From NCBI GenBank assembly GCA_002835675.1, contig PIZR01000002.1:408278-472277 (forward strand): 64,000 nucleotides of DNA. Direction: 5' to 3'. Below the pieces are notes generated by a model. It had not been told where the DNA came from, did not search any database, and saw nothing but the letters and a program-made list of their open reading frames with translations. The number at the start of each line of letters is the position of its first letter. Position 1 is the stretch's first letter. The stretch is from Bacillus sp. BA3. Lineage in GTDB: Bacteria; Bacillota; Bacilli; Bacillales; DSM-1321. Both the position numbers and the translations under genes were made by a program. Below, in pieces: positions 22,157 to 31,188 of this stretch.

Positions 22157-22441
22157 TCATTCATTGATAAAATAAACCTTATCAATTTTGCCTTCGAGCA
22201 TGATTTCTTCCGGCAAAATCGTCTTTATGACAAAGGCATTTCCCTTTATCAGCAACTGCCCATTTTTCAGCATCAATCGCACTTCGCTGTCTGTAAAAGC
22301 CAATAAGCCACGATGGTTTTCAATATAAATATGTAATTGTCCGATCATTGTAATTCGCGGCAGGTCCATCATGACATCTTGCGGAAGGTCCATTGTTTTG
22401 GTCATAAGCTGTTTCACTTTTTTTCCCCAATTGCGTGCCAT
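22157..22441 (-). CDS. yqfC: Sporulation protein YqfC
   Basis: A 94-residue YabP/YqfC family protein. The conserved IENHRGLLAFTDSEVRL and GNAFVI segments are present. In B. subtilis yqfC-yqfD belong to the sigma-E regulon. Its ribosome binding site AAAGGGGG is inside the 3' arm of a 20-bp hairpin that ends 5 bases before the ATG, so translation may depend on that structure opening. Confidence 0.9.
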   Translation of the reverse strand: MARNWGKKVKQLMTKTMDLPQDVMMDLPRITMIGQLHIYIENHRGLLAFTDSEVRLMLKNGQLLIKGNAFVIKTILPEEIMLEGKIDKVYFINE

Positions 22442-22446
22442 AAAAA

Positions 22447-22490
22447 AGAACCCCCTTTCATCTCATATGTATGAAATGAAAGAGGGTTCT
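22447..22490 (-). promoter_or_regulatory. 20-bp hairpin overlapping the yqfC ribosome binding site
   Basis: On the minus strand the arms (22490-22471 and 22466-22447) pair over 20 positions with two G-U pairs and a 4-base loop, and are followed by six T. It may end the upstream yqeZ-floA-yqfB transcript, hide the yqfC ribosome binding site, or both. Confidence 0.75.
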
Positions 22491-22567
22491 AGCACAAAAT
22501 TATAAGGGAATAAAAGTCTATTTTTTAAGGCTTTTAATGACGGGCTTAAAAAAGCCCAGTCTCCGAA

Positions 22568-23062
22568 TCACCTTCTGGACCTATGAAGACTTCTCTTCGC
22601 CCTTGGCGGTCCCAGCACTTCTGACATGATGATGCCATCAATCAGCTGTTTTTTGCCAAAAGACGGTCCTTTGCGATAGACCAGACTGTTTTTATCAGAA
22701 ATCGTTGATGTAAGTTGATCTGCTTTCGCTTTTTGATATAAACGCTCTTGATCGTACTTCTGCTGAAGCCGTCTAAGCTCGGTAATCCTTTTGTTCGCTT
22801 CGTTCTTCGTCTCATCGATCACTTCAACAGCCTGTGCTGCCTGCTGTTCGACTTTCCTTACGGGAGGAGGTGCATGCTTTTGCTGCTGATTTCCTTGCGG
22901 CATTTCACCTTGAAGCTCCCGCATGACCTCCTGCCATTTCTTTTTCGGAGGCGTGCCAGGATCTTGAGTCTGCTTTTTCTTTCCTAACATGGACGTTAAA
23001 ACACCGATCAAGACAATGATAAGGAATGGGTTCTCGAGAAAGAAATCAATAAAACCTCCCAT
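22568..23062 (-). CDS. YqfB-position protein with one membrane anchor
   Basis: A 164-residue protein. Residues 8-26 form a single hydrophobic segment, followed by a Lys/Gln/Pro-rich linker, a predicted coiled coil (about 80-125, with repeated Glu, Lys, Arg and Gln) and an Arg-rich end (KRSLHRSRR). By position it corresponds to yqfB, the third gene of the yqeZ-floA-yqfB operon of B. subtilis, but I cannot confirm homology. It starts 22 bases after floA. Confidence 0.78.
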   Translation of the reverse strand: MGGFIDFFLENPFLIIVLIGVLTSMLGKKKQTQDPGTPPKKKWQEVMRELQGEMPQGNQQQKHAPPPVRKVEQQAAQAVEVIDETKNEANKRITELRRLQQKYDQERLYQKAKADQLTSTISDKNSLVYRKGPSFGKKQLIDGIIMSEVLGPPRAKRSLHRSRR

Positions 23063-23084
23063 TTAAAGACCTTCCTTCCCTGAC

Positions 23085-24092
23085 CTAATTATTATTATGG
23101 TTATTGTTGTTATCTTTTGGATTTTCGGATATTTTACTGATGGAATCGCGCATATCCGTATCAGCCGTGATATTTTGGATATTCATATAATCCATCACTC
23201 CAAGGTTTCCGCTTTTCAGTGCATCAGCCATGGCCAACGGAACTTCGGCTTCGGATTGAACAACCTTCGCTCTCATTTCCTGAACACGGGCAACCATTTC
23301 CTGTTCAAGTGCAACAGCCATCGCACGGCGTTCCTCGGCCTTTGCCTGGGCTATCTTTTTATCAGCTTCGGCTTGGTCAGTCTGTAATATGGCCCCGATA
23401 TTTTTACCGATATCCACTTCAGCGATATCAATGGAAAGTATTTCGAATGCCGTTCCTGAATCCAACCCTTTTGATAAAACCGTTCGTGAAATCAAATCGG
23501 GGTGTTCCAGTACATCCGTATGCATTTTCGAAGCACCGATCGTCGATACGATCCCTTCGCCTACACGGGCAATGATCGTCTCTTCACCGGCACCACCGAC
23601 CAAGCGTTCAATATTGGCTCGCACCGTAATCCTTGCCTTCGCTTTCACTTCAATACCATTCATCGCCACACCAGAGATGAACGGGGTTTCAATCACTTTC
23701 GGGTTAACACTCATTTGAACGGCTTCCAATACATCACGGCCGGCAAGGTCAATAGCTGCACCCCGTTCGAAAGGTAACGTGATATTGGCTCGCTCTGCAG
23801 CAATTAATGCATTCACCACTCGATCGACATTACCGCCTGCAAGGTAATGGCTCTCCAATTGATTCGTCGAAACATTGATTCCAGCCTTATGGGCCTTGAT
23901 AAGAGGATTGACGACCCTGCTTGGTATAACACGGCGAAGCCTCATTCCAACTAATGTAAATATGCTGATTTTGACTCCTGCCGCTAAAGCGGAAATCCAT
24001 AGCATTACTGGTACGAATGTGAAAAATACTGCCAATACGATGATAGCAGCAATCACTGCCAGTACAATAAATATCGTTCCTGAAGTTATCAC
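23085..24092 (-). CDS. floA: Flotillin-like protein FloA
   Basis: A 335-residue membrane scaffold protein that organises lipid-raft-like domains. Residues 5-50 hold hydrophobic hairpin segments, followed by an SPFH/band 7 domain and an Ala/Glu-rich coiled-coil region ([19 protein letters not shown]). The C-terminus is Asn-rich. In B. subtilis (yqfA) it is co-expressed with the NfeD-type protein YqeZ under sigma W, and the same order is kept here. The SigW-type promoter upstream fits. Confidence 0.95.
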   Translation of the reverse strand: MITSGTIFIVLAVIAAIIVLAVFFTFVPVMLWISALAAGVKISIFTLVGMRLRRVIPSRVVNPLIKAHKAGINVSTNQLESHYLAGGNVDRVVNALIAAERANITLPFERGAAIDLAGRDVLEAVQMSVNPKVIETPFISGVAMNGIEVKAKARITVRANIERLVGGAGEETIIARVGEGIVSTIGASKMHTDVLEHPDLISRTVLSKGLDSGTAFEILSIDIAEVDIGKNIGAILQTDQAEADKKIAQAKAEERRAMAVALEQEMVARVQEMRAKVVQSEAEVPLAMADALKSGNLGVMDYMNIQNITADTDMRDSISKISENPKDNNNNHNNN

Positions 24093-24124
24093 TTAATGAT
24101 TCATCCTTCCTGTATCTTTTAATT

Positions 24125-25450
24125 TTAATTTGAATCCGGTATTTCCCGGACGACTACCCTTGATCCTTCTACTTTCACGATAACGATTGATGAACCTTTG
24201 GAAATAAAGCTTCCTTCGGTCACGACATCCACTCTTTCTTCTTTGACCAAAGCAGTTCCTGAAGGCCTCAAATCTGTAAGGGCCTTCCCTTCAACACCTA
24301 ATAAATCCAAACGATTCGGATTGCTGACATACCCTTGTTCCGTTTTTGTTGCATCGGTTAATATCATTTTCCTGAAAAATTTCATCTGTTTTCCAAACAC
24401 CTTTACAAGTAGGATGAATACCAAAATGGATACGGTGACCGCAATTAGCAAGGATATCGTCATATGGACCGGATCTCCTGTCGCGAGGAATAGACTCCCC
24501 ACTATCGCTGTAAATCCGAGCAGCCCGATAATCCCCCCTGGGATAAAAAATTCAATGAGTACGAGAATGACCCCAATGATGAACATCGCTAACGATTCGT
24601 ATCCGGTGATACCGGCGACAAGATGACCATAGAAGAATAAAACAAGACTGGTGATTCCAATGACCCCCGGAATTCCAAAACCGGGTGAAAACAATTCCAT
24701 CACAATCCCGATTCCCGCTATCGTTAATAAAATGGGTACGACGATCGGGTTGGTCAAAAAGCGGGCAAGTTTCTCAGGAAAGCTTTCTTCGATTGACCGA
24801 ATATCAGCATCCTCAACTCCAAGTATACTATACAGCTCCGCTTTCCCAGAGACGGTGCCTTCACTATATCCAGCCTTTTTTGCCTGTTTGGCTGTAAATG
24901 TCAGCAACTTTCCTTTTTCCGCTCCATATTCGGGTAGATCGATGTCAACATCCGCCATCGCCTGGGCGTAAATGGGATCACGTCCATTTTGTTCTGCAGC
25001 AGTCTTCATGGCTGCTAACCAATAAGATTGCGCTTTCTTACCTGCAGCGTTCCCTGTAGAATCAATTACAGCGGCAGATCCCATGGTGGCACTCGGAACC
25101 ATATAGATCTCATCTGCACTTAGAGAAATGTATGCCCCTGCAGATAAGGCCCTGTTATTGACGTAGGCAACTGTCTTGATTGGTGAATCGGACAGTAACT
25201 TTGCAATTTCCCCTGCTGCATCCACAGCACCTCCAGGAGTATTCACCTCGAAAACGACAAGGTCTGCATCAGCTGCTTCAGCAGTGGTAAGCGCGCGTTC
25301 CAAAAATGCCGAGAGTCCCTTTTCCACCGTTTCTTCTATTGGTACATGGTAAACGATCTTCTCGTTTGCAGATACCGTCGATCCCCCAAAAGAAGACATG
25401 GTGAACAGCAATCCAAATAAGAGTACAGATAAATAACGCCAAATTTTCAA
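24125..25450 (-). CDS. yqeZ: NfeD-family membrane serine protease-like protein YqeZ
   Basis: A 441-residue partner of the flotillin FloA. An N-terminal signal peptide (about 1-28) precedes a ClpP/crotonase-like domain (30-215) with NNRALSAGAYISLSAD and PSATMGSAAVID, four to five membrane helices (about 230-365), and a C-terminal OB-fold NfeD domain. This full-length form (NfeD1b) usually lies beside an SPFH gene, as here. First gene of the SigW-type operon. Confidence 0.93.
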   Translation of the reverse strand: MKIWRYLSVLLFGLLFTMSSFGGSTVSANEKIVYHVPIEETVEKGLSAFLERALTTAEAADADLVVFEVNTPGGAVDAAGEIAKLLSDSPIKTVAYVNNRALSAGAYISLSADEIYMVPSATMGSAAVIDSTGNAAGKKAQSYWLAAMKTAAEQNGRDPIYAQAMADVDIDLPEYGAEKGKLLTFTAKQAKKAGYSEGTVSGKAELYSILGVEDADIRSIEESFPEKLARFLTNPIVVPILLTIAGIGIVMELFSPGFGIPGVIGITSLVLFFYGHLVAGITGYESLAMFIIGVILVLIEFFIPGGIIGLLGFTAIVGSLFLATGDPVHMTISLLIAVTVSILVFILLVKVFGKQMKFFRKMILTDATKTEQGYVSNPNRLDLLGVEGKALTDLRPSGTALVKEERVDVVTEGSFISKGSSIVIVKVEGSRVVVREIPDSN

Positions 25451-25587
25451 CGGAACGCCCCCTTTCCCGCATTAAACGCGGTAAGTGCCTCCAATATTCA
25501 GGAGGAAAACCTACCAGTAAATTCAGCACTCAACTAAATTCGAATAAGGAGCAAATGAAGCAACCCTTTACTCTGTTCTTTAGTTAT

Positions 25588-25613
25588 TACGTATGTATAT
25601 GAAAAAGGTTTCA
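25588..25613 (-). promoter_or_regulatory. SigW-type promoter of yqeZ-floA-yqfB
   Basis: On the minus strand TGAAAC (25613-25608) and CGTA (25591-25588) are exactly 16 bases apart, the classical sigma-W pattern. It is 138 bases before yqeZ, an operon known to be controlled by SigW in B. subtilis. Confidence 0.88.
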
Positions 25614-25696
25614 AAAAAAGCAAATAAAATTAAAAATGCCCCTATTATCTTGGGCTTCGTTTCAATAATATACGCATAAAATTCATGAAATACACA

Positions 25697-25723
25697 AAAA
25701 CCACAGGCAAATTGCCTGCGGTT
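25697..25723 (-). terminator. Terminator after yqeY
   Basis: AACCACAGGCAA pairs with TTGCCTGCGGTT, with TTTTTGTG following on the minus strand, 26 bases past the yqeY stop. Confidence 0.85.
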
Positions 25724-25748
25724 AGGTTTCGAGTTTTAAGTTTAGAGT

Positions 25749-26192
25749 TTAAGATAGATGTTGTTGTACTAATTTGTTTACTAGAGAACCATCCGCTTTA
25801 CCTTTAACTTTAGGCATTAAAGCTCCCATAACTCGCCCCATATCTGCTTTGGATGTTGCATTGACTTCTTCAATCGTTTGTTTAACGATATTAGAAATGT
25901 CTTCTTCTGAAAGTTGCTCAGGCATATATGCCTCTACGTATACTAGTTCGGTGCGGACTTTATCCACGAGATCTGAACGACCTGCGTTTTCAAACTCCTG
26001 GAGGGAGTCTTTGCGTTGTTTTAATTCGCGAGAGAGCACTGTCAATTCTTCATCATCTGTTAAATCTTGCCTCTGCTTCAATGCTTCGTTTTGAATGGAA
26101 GCCTTCAGCATCCGAATAACAGATAGTTTGTCCTTTTCCTTGTTCTTCATCGCTTGTTTCATATCATTATTTAAACGCTCGAGAAGACTCAT
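25749..26192 (-). CDS. yqeY: GatB/YqeY domain protein
   Basis: A 147-residue helical protein matching the tRNA-binding tail domain of GatB, found alone. The conserved [13 protein letters not shown] segment ([10 protein letters not shown]) and [17 protein letters not shown] end are visible. The family may bind tRNA, but its role is unknown. It follows rpsU by 14 bases, the classical rpsU-yqeY pair. Confidence 0.92.
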   Translation of the reverse strand: MSLLERLNNDMKQAMKNKEKDKLSVIRMLKASIQNEALKQRQDLTDDEELTVLSRELKQRKDSLQEFENAGRSDLVDKVRTELVYVEAYMPEQLSEEDISNIVKQTIEEVNATSKADMGRVMGALMPKVKGKADGSLVNKLVQQHLS

Positions 26193-26206
26193 CTTTCCAC
26201 CCTCTC

Positions 26207-26380
26207 TTAGAATTTACGTTTTCTTGCAGCTTCAGACTTTTTCTTACGTTTTACGCTTGGTTTTTCATAAAATTCACGCTTCCTAGCTTCCTGAAGCGAT
26301 CCTGCTTTAGATACAGTACGTTTGAAACGACGAAGAGCATCTTCAAGCGATTCGTTTTTACGAACGACGGTTTTAGACAT
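26207..26380 (-). CDS. rpsU: 30S ribosomal protein S21
   Basis: The 57-residue S21, very basic, with the family core [18 protein letters not shown] and [22 protein letters not shown]. The frame opens 9 codons earlier, but the start at 26380 follows GGAGGGAGGGAAAG and gives the normal protein. Promoter at 26448-26476. Confidence 0.97.
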   Translation of the reverse strand: MSKTVVRKNESLEDALRRFKRTVSKAGSLQEARKREFYEKPSVKRKKKSEAARKRKF

Positions 26381-26424
26381 CTCTTTCCCTCCCTCCGAAA
26401 ACAACACACTAACTCAAGTTGTCA

Positions 26425-26439
26425 ACATGTTATACATGT
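26425..26439. promoter_or_regulatory. ACATGT direct/inverted repeat in the rpsU leader
   Basis: ACATGT-TAT-ACATGT; each half is itself a palindrome. It lies in the predicted rpsU 5' leader, just downstream of the promoter. Function unknown. Confidence 0.35.
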
Positions 26440-26447
26440 ACTAAACA

Positions 26448-26476
26448 ATTATAATATATCATCTTTAGCAGGTCAA
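26448..26476 (-). promoter_or_regulatory. Sigma-A promoter of rpsU-yqeY
   Basis: TTGACC (26476-26471) and a perfect TATAAT (26453-26448) with 17 bases between, on the minus strand. Confidence 0.85.
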
Positions 26477-26616
26477 CCAATAAAATCAAACTTATTTTGA
26501 ATATCATCATGTTATTATCATAATTTTTCACTAAACAATCATTCAACTTGCATGAAAATCCAATTTATAGCATGTCTCCCGTTAATGGGCCATAAGCTTA
26601 CTAAGAGGTGACAGTC

Positions 26617-27549
26617 ATGCATGAGCTATTTTTATTCTTATTATTCATCGCGATATTTTTGGCGGGTATGTCAGTTTTACGCATCGGACTGTTCAATATG
26701 TCCGGTGCTGCATTAAAAAATTTTCTCTCGAAGGTAACGGATAAGCCATGGAAAGGCTTCATGGCCGGAACCATCTTTACGGGGATCCTGCAGAGCAGCT
26801 CGGCTGTCATGGTCATGACGGTCGGCCTCGTTTCCGCAGGAAGCTTAACGTTCCCGCAAACAATCGGGATTATTCTTGGAACGAATATCGGATCCACCTT
26901 TACAGCAGAGTTCATGACCTTTTCTTTGGATCGTTGGATCATTCCCGGTGTCGTAAGCGGCGCTTTTCTTTGCTTCATGCCAAAAGCATTACCGAGAAGC
27001 ATAGGGATGTCCCTGATTGGAATCTCGGCCATCTTCGCGGCGATGAGCGGTTTTAAAATGCTTTCGACACCGATTGCAGCCTATTCTTCGATACAAACGC
27101 TCATCCATTACATAGAGGGCCATATGAGTTACGCCCTATTAGCCGGGATATTATTGACCGCACTCATTCACTCCAGTTCGGCAACCATCGGGATAGCCAT
27201 GAGCTTTTTGATGAACGGGGAGTTATCCGTCTCCTCCGCAATCATCATCATGCTCGGATCGAATATTGGCACTTGCATCACCGGATACATGGCCAGCATC
27301 GGTTCTGGCAGACAAGCTGCCTTCACAGCTTATGCACATATTTGGCTAAACGTCATCGGGGTTGCCGCATTCCTGCCTTTTGTGGACATTCTGGAAAGCG
27401 CCGCTGCCTTTTTCACCGAAAACAAGGGGACACAGCTCGCCCATGCCAGTGTGATTTTCAATATCTTGACTTCTTTGGCCGTCTTGCCATGCTCACGGCA
27501 ATTCTCCAACCTCATTCTTTTGGTGCATCGGCAACACTTAAAGAAATAA
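26617..27549 (+). CDS. yqeW: Na/Pi cotransporter family protein
   Basis: A 310-residue membrane transporter of the NptA/Na-Pi-cotransporter II family. It has about eight hydrophobic segments and two inverted copies of the family QSSS motif: GILQSSSAVMVMTVG in the first half and ALIHSSSATIGIAMS in the second. The start at 26617 was chosen over GTG at 26608 because AGAGGTG precedes it well. Likely sodium-driven phosphate transport, inferred from family. It stands alone on the plus strand beside rpsU, as in B. subtilis. Confidence 0.9.
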   Translation: MHELFLFLLFIAIFLAGMSVLRIGLFNMSGAALKNFLSKVTDKPWKGFMAGTIFTGILQSSSAVMVMTVGLVSAGSLTFPQTIGIILGTNIGSTFTAEFMTFSLDRWIIPGVVSGAFLCFMPKALPRSIGMSLIGISAIFAAMSGFKMLSTPIAAYSSIQTLIHYIEGHMSYALLAGILLTALIHSSSATIGIAMSFLMNGELSVSSAIIIMLGSNIGTCITGYMASIGSGRQAAFTAYAHIWLNVIGVAAFLPFVDILESAAAFFTENKGTQLAHASVIFNILTSLAVLPCSRQFSNLILLVHRQHLKK

Positions 27550-28042
27550 GGAGCTGTCCAAAACTCATTAGAGACTTTCTTATGGGCAGCTTCAGGGGAA
27601 GATGGACATAATGTGTAGCTGTAACAGATATAAAAGGATAAATGATTACCGGGAGGTTTTTAGCTAATCTTTTTATAATTAACTTTATGGTTTAGTAAGC
27701 TCAAACCACTCAATATAACAGCAGCTAATATCTAAATCCACAACCTATATTAGGTAGATGAAAAACGATTACTGCCATTATATATAAAAGAAAGTAAATC
27801 CCGTTTTTTCATTTTCCTCCCCCTGTTCATGCATTTAATATAAGTCTGTTTACTCCCTGTTTGATACCCCTAATATCCATTGAATCCACAATAAACTTTT
27901 TTCTGAATTTATAGGTTCCAAAAATGACAAGTAAAAGTCCAAAATTGAAACGTTTCTTCTTTTTCAAGGAAATAAGCGCAATGCAATGCACTGCACAAAG
28001 GCATGGACACTCGATTTATAATCCGTTTTATGGAAGTAATAA
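27550..28042. other. AT-rich intergenic region
   Basis: About 490 bases with no supported gene. A minus-strand 20-codon ORF (27812-27750) starts 3 bases after GGGGGAGG and would read into a second frame beginning with MAVIVFHLPN, which looks like the remains of a frameshifted small membrane peptide. I see nothing else. Confidence 0.4.
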
Positions 28043-28085
28043 AAAACAGGCGGAGAAAAATAATTCATTTTTCTCCGCCTGTTTT
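28043..28085. terminator. Terminator after deoC (bidirectional)
   Basis: An 18-bp perfect hairpin, AAAACAGGCGGAGAAAAA with its complement, loop of 7, lies 35 bases past the deoC stop. Confidence 0.88.
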
Positions 28086-28119
28086 ATTTTAAGGACTTAT
28101 TATACGGTCCCTTACAAAA

Positions 28120-28791
28120 TCAATAATCGGTATCAGCCGTTAAACCCTTTACGATGGAAACACCTGCACTCGCACCAATTCTTGTTGCACCAGCTTCAAT
28201 CACTTTCTGGGCATCGCTCGTGTTGCGGACTCCGCCTGAAGCTTTGACACCGATATCCGGGCCAACTGTTTTTCTCATAAGCGTGATATCTTCAACAGTC
28301 GCTCCGCCGGTCGAGAAACCAGTTGATGTTTTCACAAAATCCGATCCGGCTTTTACCGCCAATTCACATGCACGGACTTTTTCTTCATCAGTCAATAAAG
28401 AAGTTTCAATGATCACTTTTGACAGAGCCTTACCCGTGGATGCCGCTACAACAGCACGAATATCCCGCTCTACCAACTCATCATCCTTGTCCTTCAATGC
28501 GCCGATATTGATCACCATATCGACTTCGTGAGCGCCATTGGAGATGGCGTCTTTCGTTTCAAAAGCTTTGGTTTCCGGTGTGGTTGCACCTAGAGGGAAG
28601 CCGATAACGGTACAAACTTTCACTTCTGAACCTTCCAAAAGTTCGCTTGCATATTTCACCCAAGTTGGGTTCACGCATACGGAAGCAAAGTTATACTCTC
28701 TAGCTTCTTCGCATAATACCTTTATTTGCTCTTTGGTTGCATCTGCTTTTAATAACGTGTGGTCAATTAAACCTGCTACATTTTGTGACAT
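28120..28791 (-). CDS. deoC: Deoxyribose-phosphate aldolase
   Basis: Class I aldolase splitting 2-deoxyribose 5-phosphate into glyceraldehyde 3-phosphate and acetaldehyde in nucleoside catabolism. The 223-residue protein has the Schiff-base lysine in FVKTSTGF and the second lysine in GVKASGGVR, plus HTLLKADAT at the start. It is a single gene here with its own terminator, between yqeW and mtaB, not in a deo operon. The start follows GAGGAGG. Confidence 0.95.
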   Translation of the reverse strand: MSQNVAGLIDHTLLKADATKEQIKVLCEEAREYNFASVCVNPTWVKYASELLEGSEVKVCTVIGFPLGATTPETKAFETKDAISNGAHEVDMVINIGALKDKDDELVERDIRAVVAASTGKALSKVIIETSLLTDEEKVRACELAVKAGSDFVKTSTGFSTGGATVEDITLMRKTVGPDIGVKASGGVRNTSDAQKVIEAGATRIGASAGVSIVKGLTADTDY

Positions 28792-28921
28792 TAATAAATC
28801 CTCCTCAAAAACAATCTATACCTAGTTGTACGTACCTCTCATAATACCATAGTTTATCCACTTTGACGATATATATAGTCTTTACCCGAAAGTGCCAAGA
28901 TAACACATCTAAAAGAGGATA

Positions 28922-28950
28922 AAAAAAAGACAGCGATTTACCGCTGTCTT
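28922..28950 (-). terminator. Terminator after mtaB
   Basis: AAGACAGCG / CGCTGTCTT hairpin followed on the minus strand by eight T, directly past the mtaB stop. Confidence 0.88.
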
Positions 28951-28953
28951 AGA

Positions 28954-30291
28954 TTAAATATTGGATACTTGTTGCAACGGAAAATCCTTCACGACCGTCA
29001 CGAACTGACCTTCACTAAATGGATAGCCAGACTTTGTAATCTTCACTTTGACGATTTCACCGACCATTTCTTCCGAAGCCGGGAAGACGACTTTCATGTA
29101 ATTATCGGAATAGCCCTCATAAAGGCCATTTTCCAACTTCGTTTCAGGAATGACTTCAAGAACTTCCCCCTCGAATCTGGAGGCATACTCTTTTGCCAGC
29201 TGATCCGACAACGTGATAAGGCGATGTACGCGTTCATTCTTGACATCTTCATCGACTTGATCTTCCATACGGGCAGCCGGAGTCCCTGTCCGTTTTGAAT
29301 AAGGGAAAACATGAAGTTCGGAGAATTTATATTTTTCTATAAAGTTAAATGTCTCCATGAATTCTTCTTCTGTTTCACCTGGGAAACCTACGATGACATC
29401 AGAGGTAACAGCAAGACCCGGAAGCGCAATTTTCAACTTCTCGATCCGATCCCCGAAGAAATCCATCGTATATTTACGTCTCATCCGTTTTAGAACTGTA
29501 TCGGAACCCGATTGGATTGGTATATGCAAATGACGTACCACTTTTTTCGAATTCGTCAGCACTTCAATGATCTCATCTGTAATCTGGCTGGCTTCGATGG
29601 ATGAAATACGGATACGCTTCAATCCATCGACTTTTTCCAAGTCACGCAGCAGCATCGCCAAATTATAGTCTTTCAAATCGTCTCCGTAGCCGCCAGTATG
29701 AATTCCGGTGAGGACTAGCTCTTTATAGCCTGCCTCGACAAGCTGTTCAGCTTGGTTAACGACTTCCTTTGGATCGCGGGAACGCATCAAGCCACGGGCC
29801 CAAGGGATGATGCAGAAAGTGCAGAAATTATTGCAACCTTCCTGAATCTTAAGTGAAGCTCGTGTACGGTCTGTAAAAGCAGGTACATCCAATTCTTCGT
29901 AGACACGGTTTTTCATGATATTCCCTACGGCATTGATTGGCTCACGCTCAACCTTGAATTGCTCGATGTAATCAAGAAGTTTAACCCTGTCCTGTGTTCC
30001 TACAACAATATCCACACCTGGTATGGCCATGATTTCTGCCGGTGAAGTCTGTGCGTAACATCCCGTTACCGCTATGACGGCATTCGGATTTTTACGAATG
30101 GCACGACGGATGACCTGACGGCTCTTCTTATCGCCAGTGTTTGTCACCGTGCATGTGTTGATGACATATACATCGGATGTATTTTCAAACTCAACACGAT
30201 CATATCCTCCAGTTTTGAATAATTGCCATATGGCCTCTGTTTCATAATGATTCACTTTACAGCCTAATGTATGGAAAGCGACCGTTGCCAT
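28954..30291 (-). CDS. mtaB: tRNA t6A37 methylthiotransferase MtaB
   Basis: Radical SAM enzyme making ms2t6A37 in ANN-decoding tRNAs. The 445-residue protein has the N-terminal UPF0004 domain with GCKVNHYE, CTVTNT and TGCYAQ cysteines, the radical SAM triad in CNNFCTFC (about 145-152), and a C-terminal TRAM domain. It starts 6 bases before the rsmE stop on the same strand, so the two are co-transcribed. B. subtilis name yqeV. Confidence 0.94.
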   Translation of the reverse strand: MATVAFHTLGCKVNHYETEAIWQLFKTGGYDRVEFENTSDVYVINTCTVTNTGDKKSRQVIRRAIRKNPNAVIAVTGCYAQTSPAEIMAIPGVDIVVGTQDRVKLLDYIEQFKVEREPINAVGNIMKNRVYEELDVPAFTDRTRASLKIQEGCNNFCTFCIIPWARGLMRSRDPKEVVNQAEQLVEAGYKELVLTGIHTGGYGDDLKDYNLAMLLRDLEKVDGLKRIRISSIEASQITDEIIEVLTNSKKVVRHLHIPIQSGSDTVLKRMRRKYTMDFFGDRIEKLKIALPGLAVTSDVIVGFPGETEEEFMETFNFIEKYKFSELHVFPYSKRTGTPAARMEDQVDEDVKNERVHRLITLSDQLAKEYASRFEGEVLEVIPETKLENGLYEGYSDNYMKVVFPASEEMVGEIVKVKITKSGYPFSEGQFVTVVKDFPLQQVSNI

Positions 30292-30297
30292 TTTTCA

Positions 30298-31050
30298 TCA
30301 CCTCAAAAGTTCTACATGATAAGAAACAGCGGAAAGTGCATATAAAGGTGCTGTTTCAGTTCTTAATATTCTTGGTCCAAGACCGCAAGCCATAAAACCG
30401 GCATCAGTCAGTTTTTCTATTTCCTTATCTGCTAAACCACCTTCAGGCCCAAAAACGAATAAGATGGATTGCCCAGCGGTGATATCTTTCAAGACAGAAG
30501 CGAGCACAGAAGTTTCCCCCCGTTTTGCCACTTCTTCAAAAGCGATTAATTTATGATCGAAACCTGAAGCATAACCAGCTAGCTGATCTGCCGTCATCGG
30601 TTCCTTGATGGCAGGGATAACCGTGCGGTGAGATTGCTCAGCCGCCTCTTTTGAAATCTTCTGGAGCCTCTCCAATTTCTTACCTACCTTTTTGTGGTCC
30701 CATTTTACCACCGAACGAGCAGCAATAAAAGGGATAAATTCAACGGCACCCAGTTCAGTACCCTTTTGAACGATATATTCCAACTTATCCCCTTTAGGCA
30801 GACCGCTCGCTATCACAACCCTTACAGGAAGTTCCTTTTCTTCATTCTTCCATTCGGAAACGGTCCCTATAACAGCATCATCAGTAATTTCCGAAATTTC
30901 CGCGACAGCTGTCATACCATTACTTTTTACCGTAATGATCCGCTCCCCTGGTCCCATCCTCATCACCCTGGCGATATGGTGAAAATCATCGCCTGATATC
31001 GTCACCGTGTTTCCTTTGATGTCTACATCGTTAAGAAAATACCGTTGCAC
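30298..31050 (-). CDS. rsmE: 16S rRNA (uridine1498-N3)-methyltransferase
   Basis: SPOUT-class methyltransferase acting on m3U1498 in the 30S decoding region. The trefoil-knot motifs IASGLPKGDKLEYIVQKGTELG and FGPEGGL, and the end LGPRILRTETAPLYALSA, are clear. The open frame begins with GTG at 31062; homologues begin at QRYF, so I prefer the GTG at 31050 (250 residues). Both lack an ideal ribosome binding site, so the start is open. A terminator separates it from prmA. B. subtilis name yqeU. Confidence 0.9.
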   Translation of the reverse strand: MQRYFLNDVDIKGNTVTISGDDFHHIARVMRMGPGERIITVKSNGMTAVAEISEITDDAVIGTVSEWKNEEKELPVRVVIASGLPKGDKLEYIVQKGTELGAVEFIPFIAARSVVKWDHKKVGKKLERLQKISKEAAEQSHRTVIPAIKEPMTADQLAGYASGFDHKLIAFEEVAKRGETSVLASVLKDITAGQSILFVFGPEGGLADKEIEKLTDAGFMACGLGPRILRTETAPLYALSAVSYHVELLR

Positions 31051-31134
31051 ACTGCCACCCACTTCGTCTAGTCTAAAAAACTCACAGGCTAACAGTCAGG
31101 AATCCAGAATGCAAGCCGTGCAAAGATTCAAGCT

Positions 31135-31180
31135 AAAAAAAGGTACTCTGACTATCAAAATACCCGATAATCAGAGTAAC
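31135..31180 (-). terminator. Terminator after prmA
   Basis: GTTACTCTGATTATC pairs with GATAGTCAGAGTACC (one mismatch, one G-U) and is followed by seven T on the minus strand. Confidence 0.82.
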
Positions 31181-31188
31181 TTTTTCAA

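Noticed and set aside
24198..24626. 142-codon ORF opposite yqeZ
   Set aside because: Shadow of the yqeZ coding strand; no ribosome binding site and no known motif.
26601..27032. 143-codon minus-strand ORF opposite yqeW
   Set aside because: yqeW has the transporter motifs on the plus strand; the reverse frame has none.
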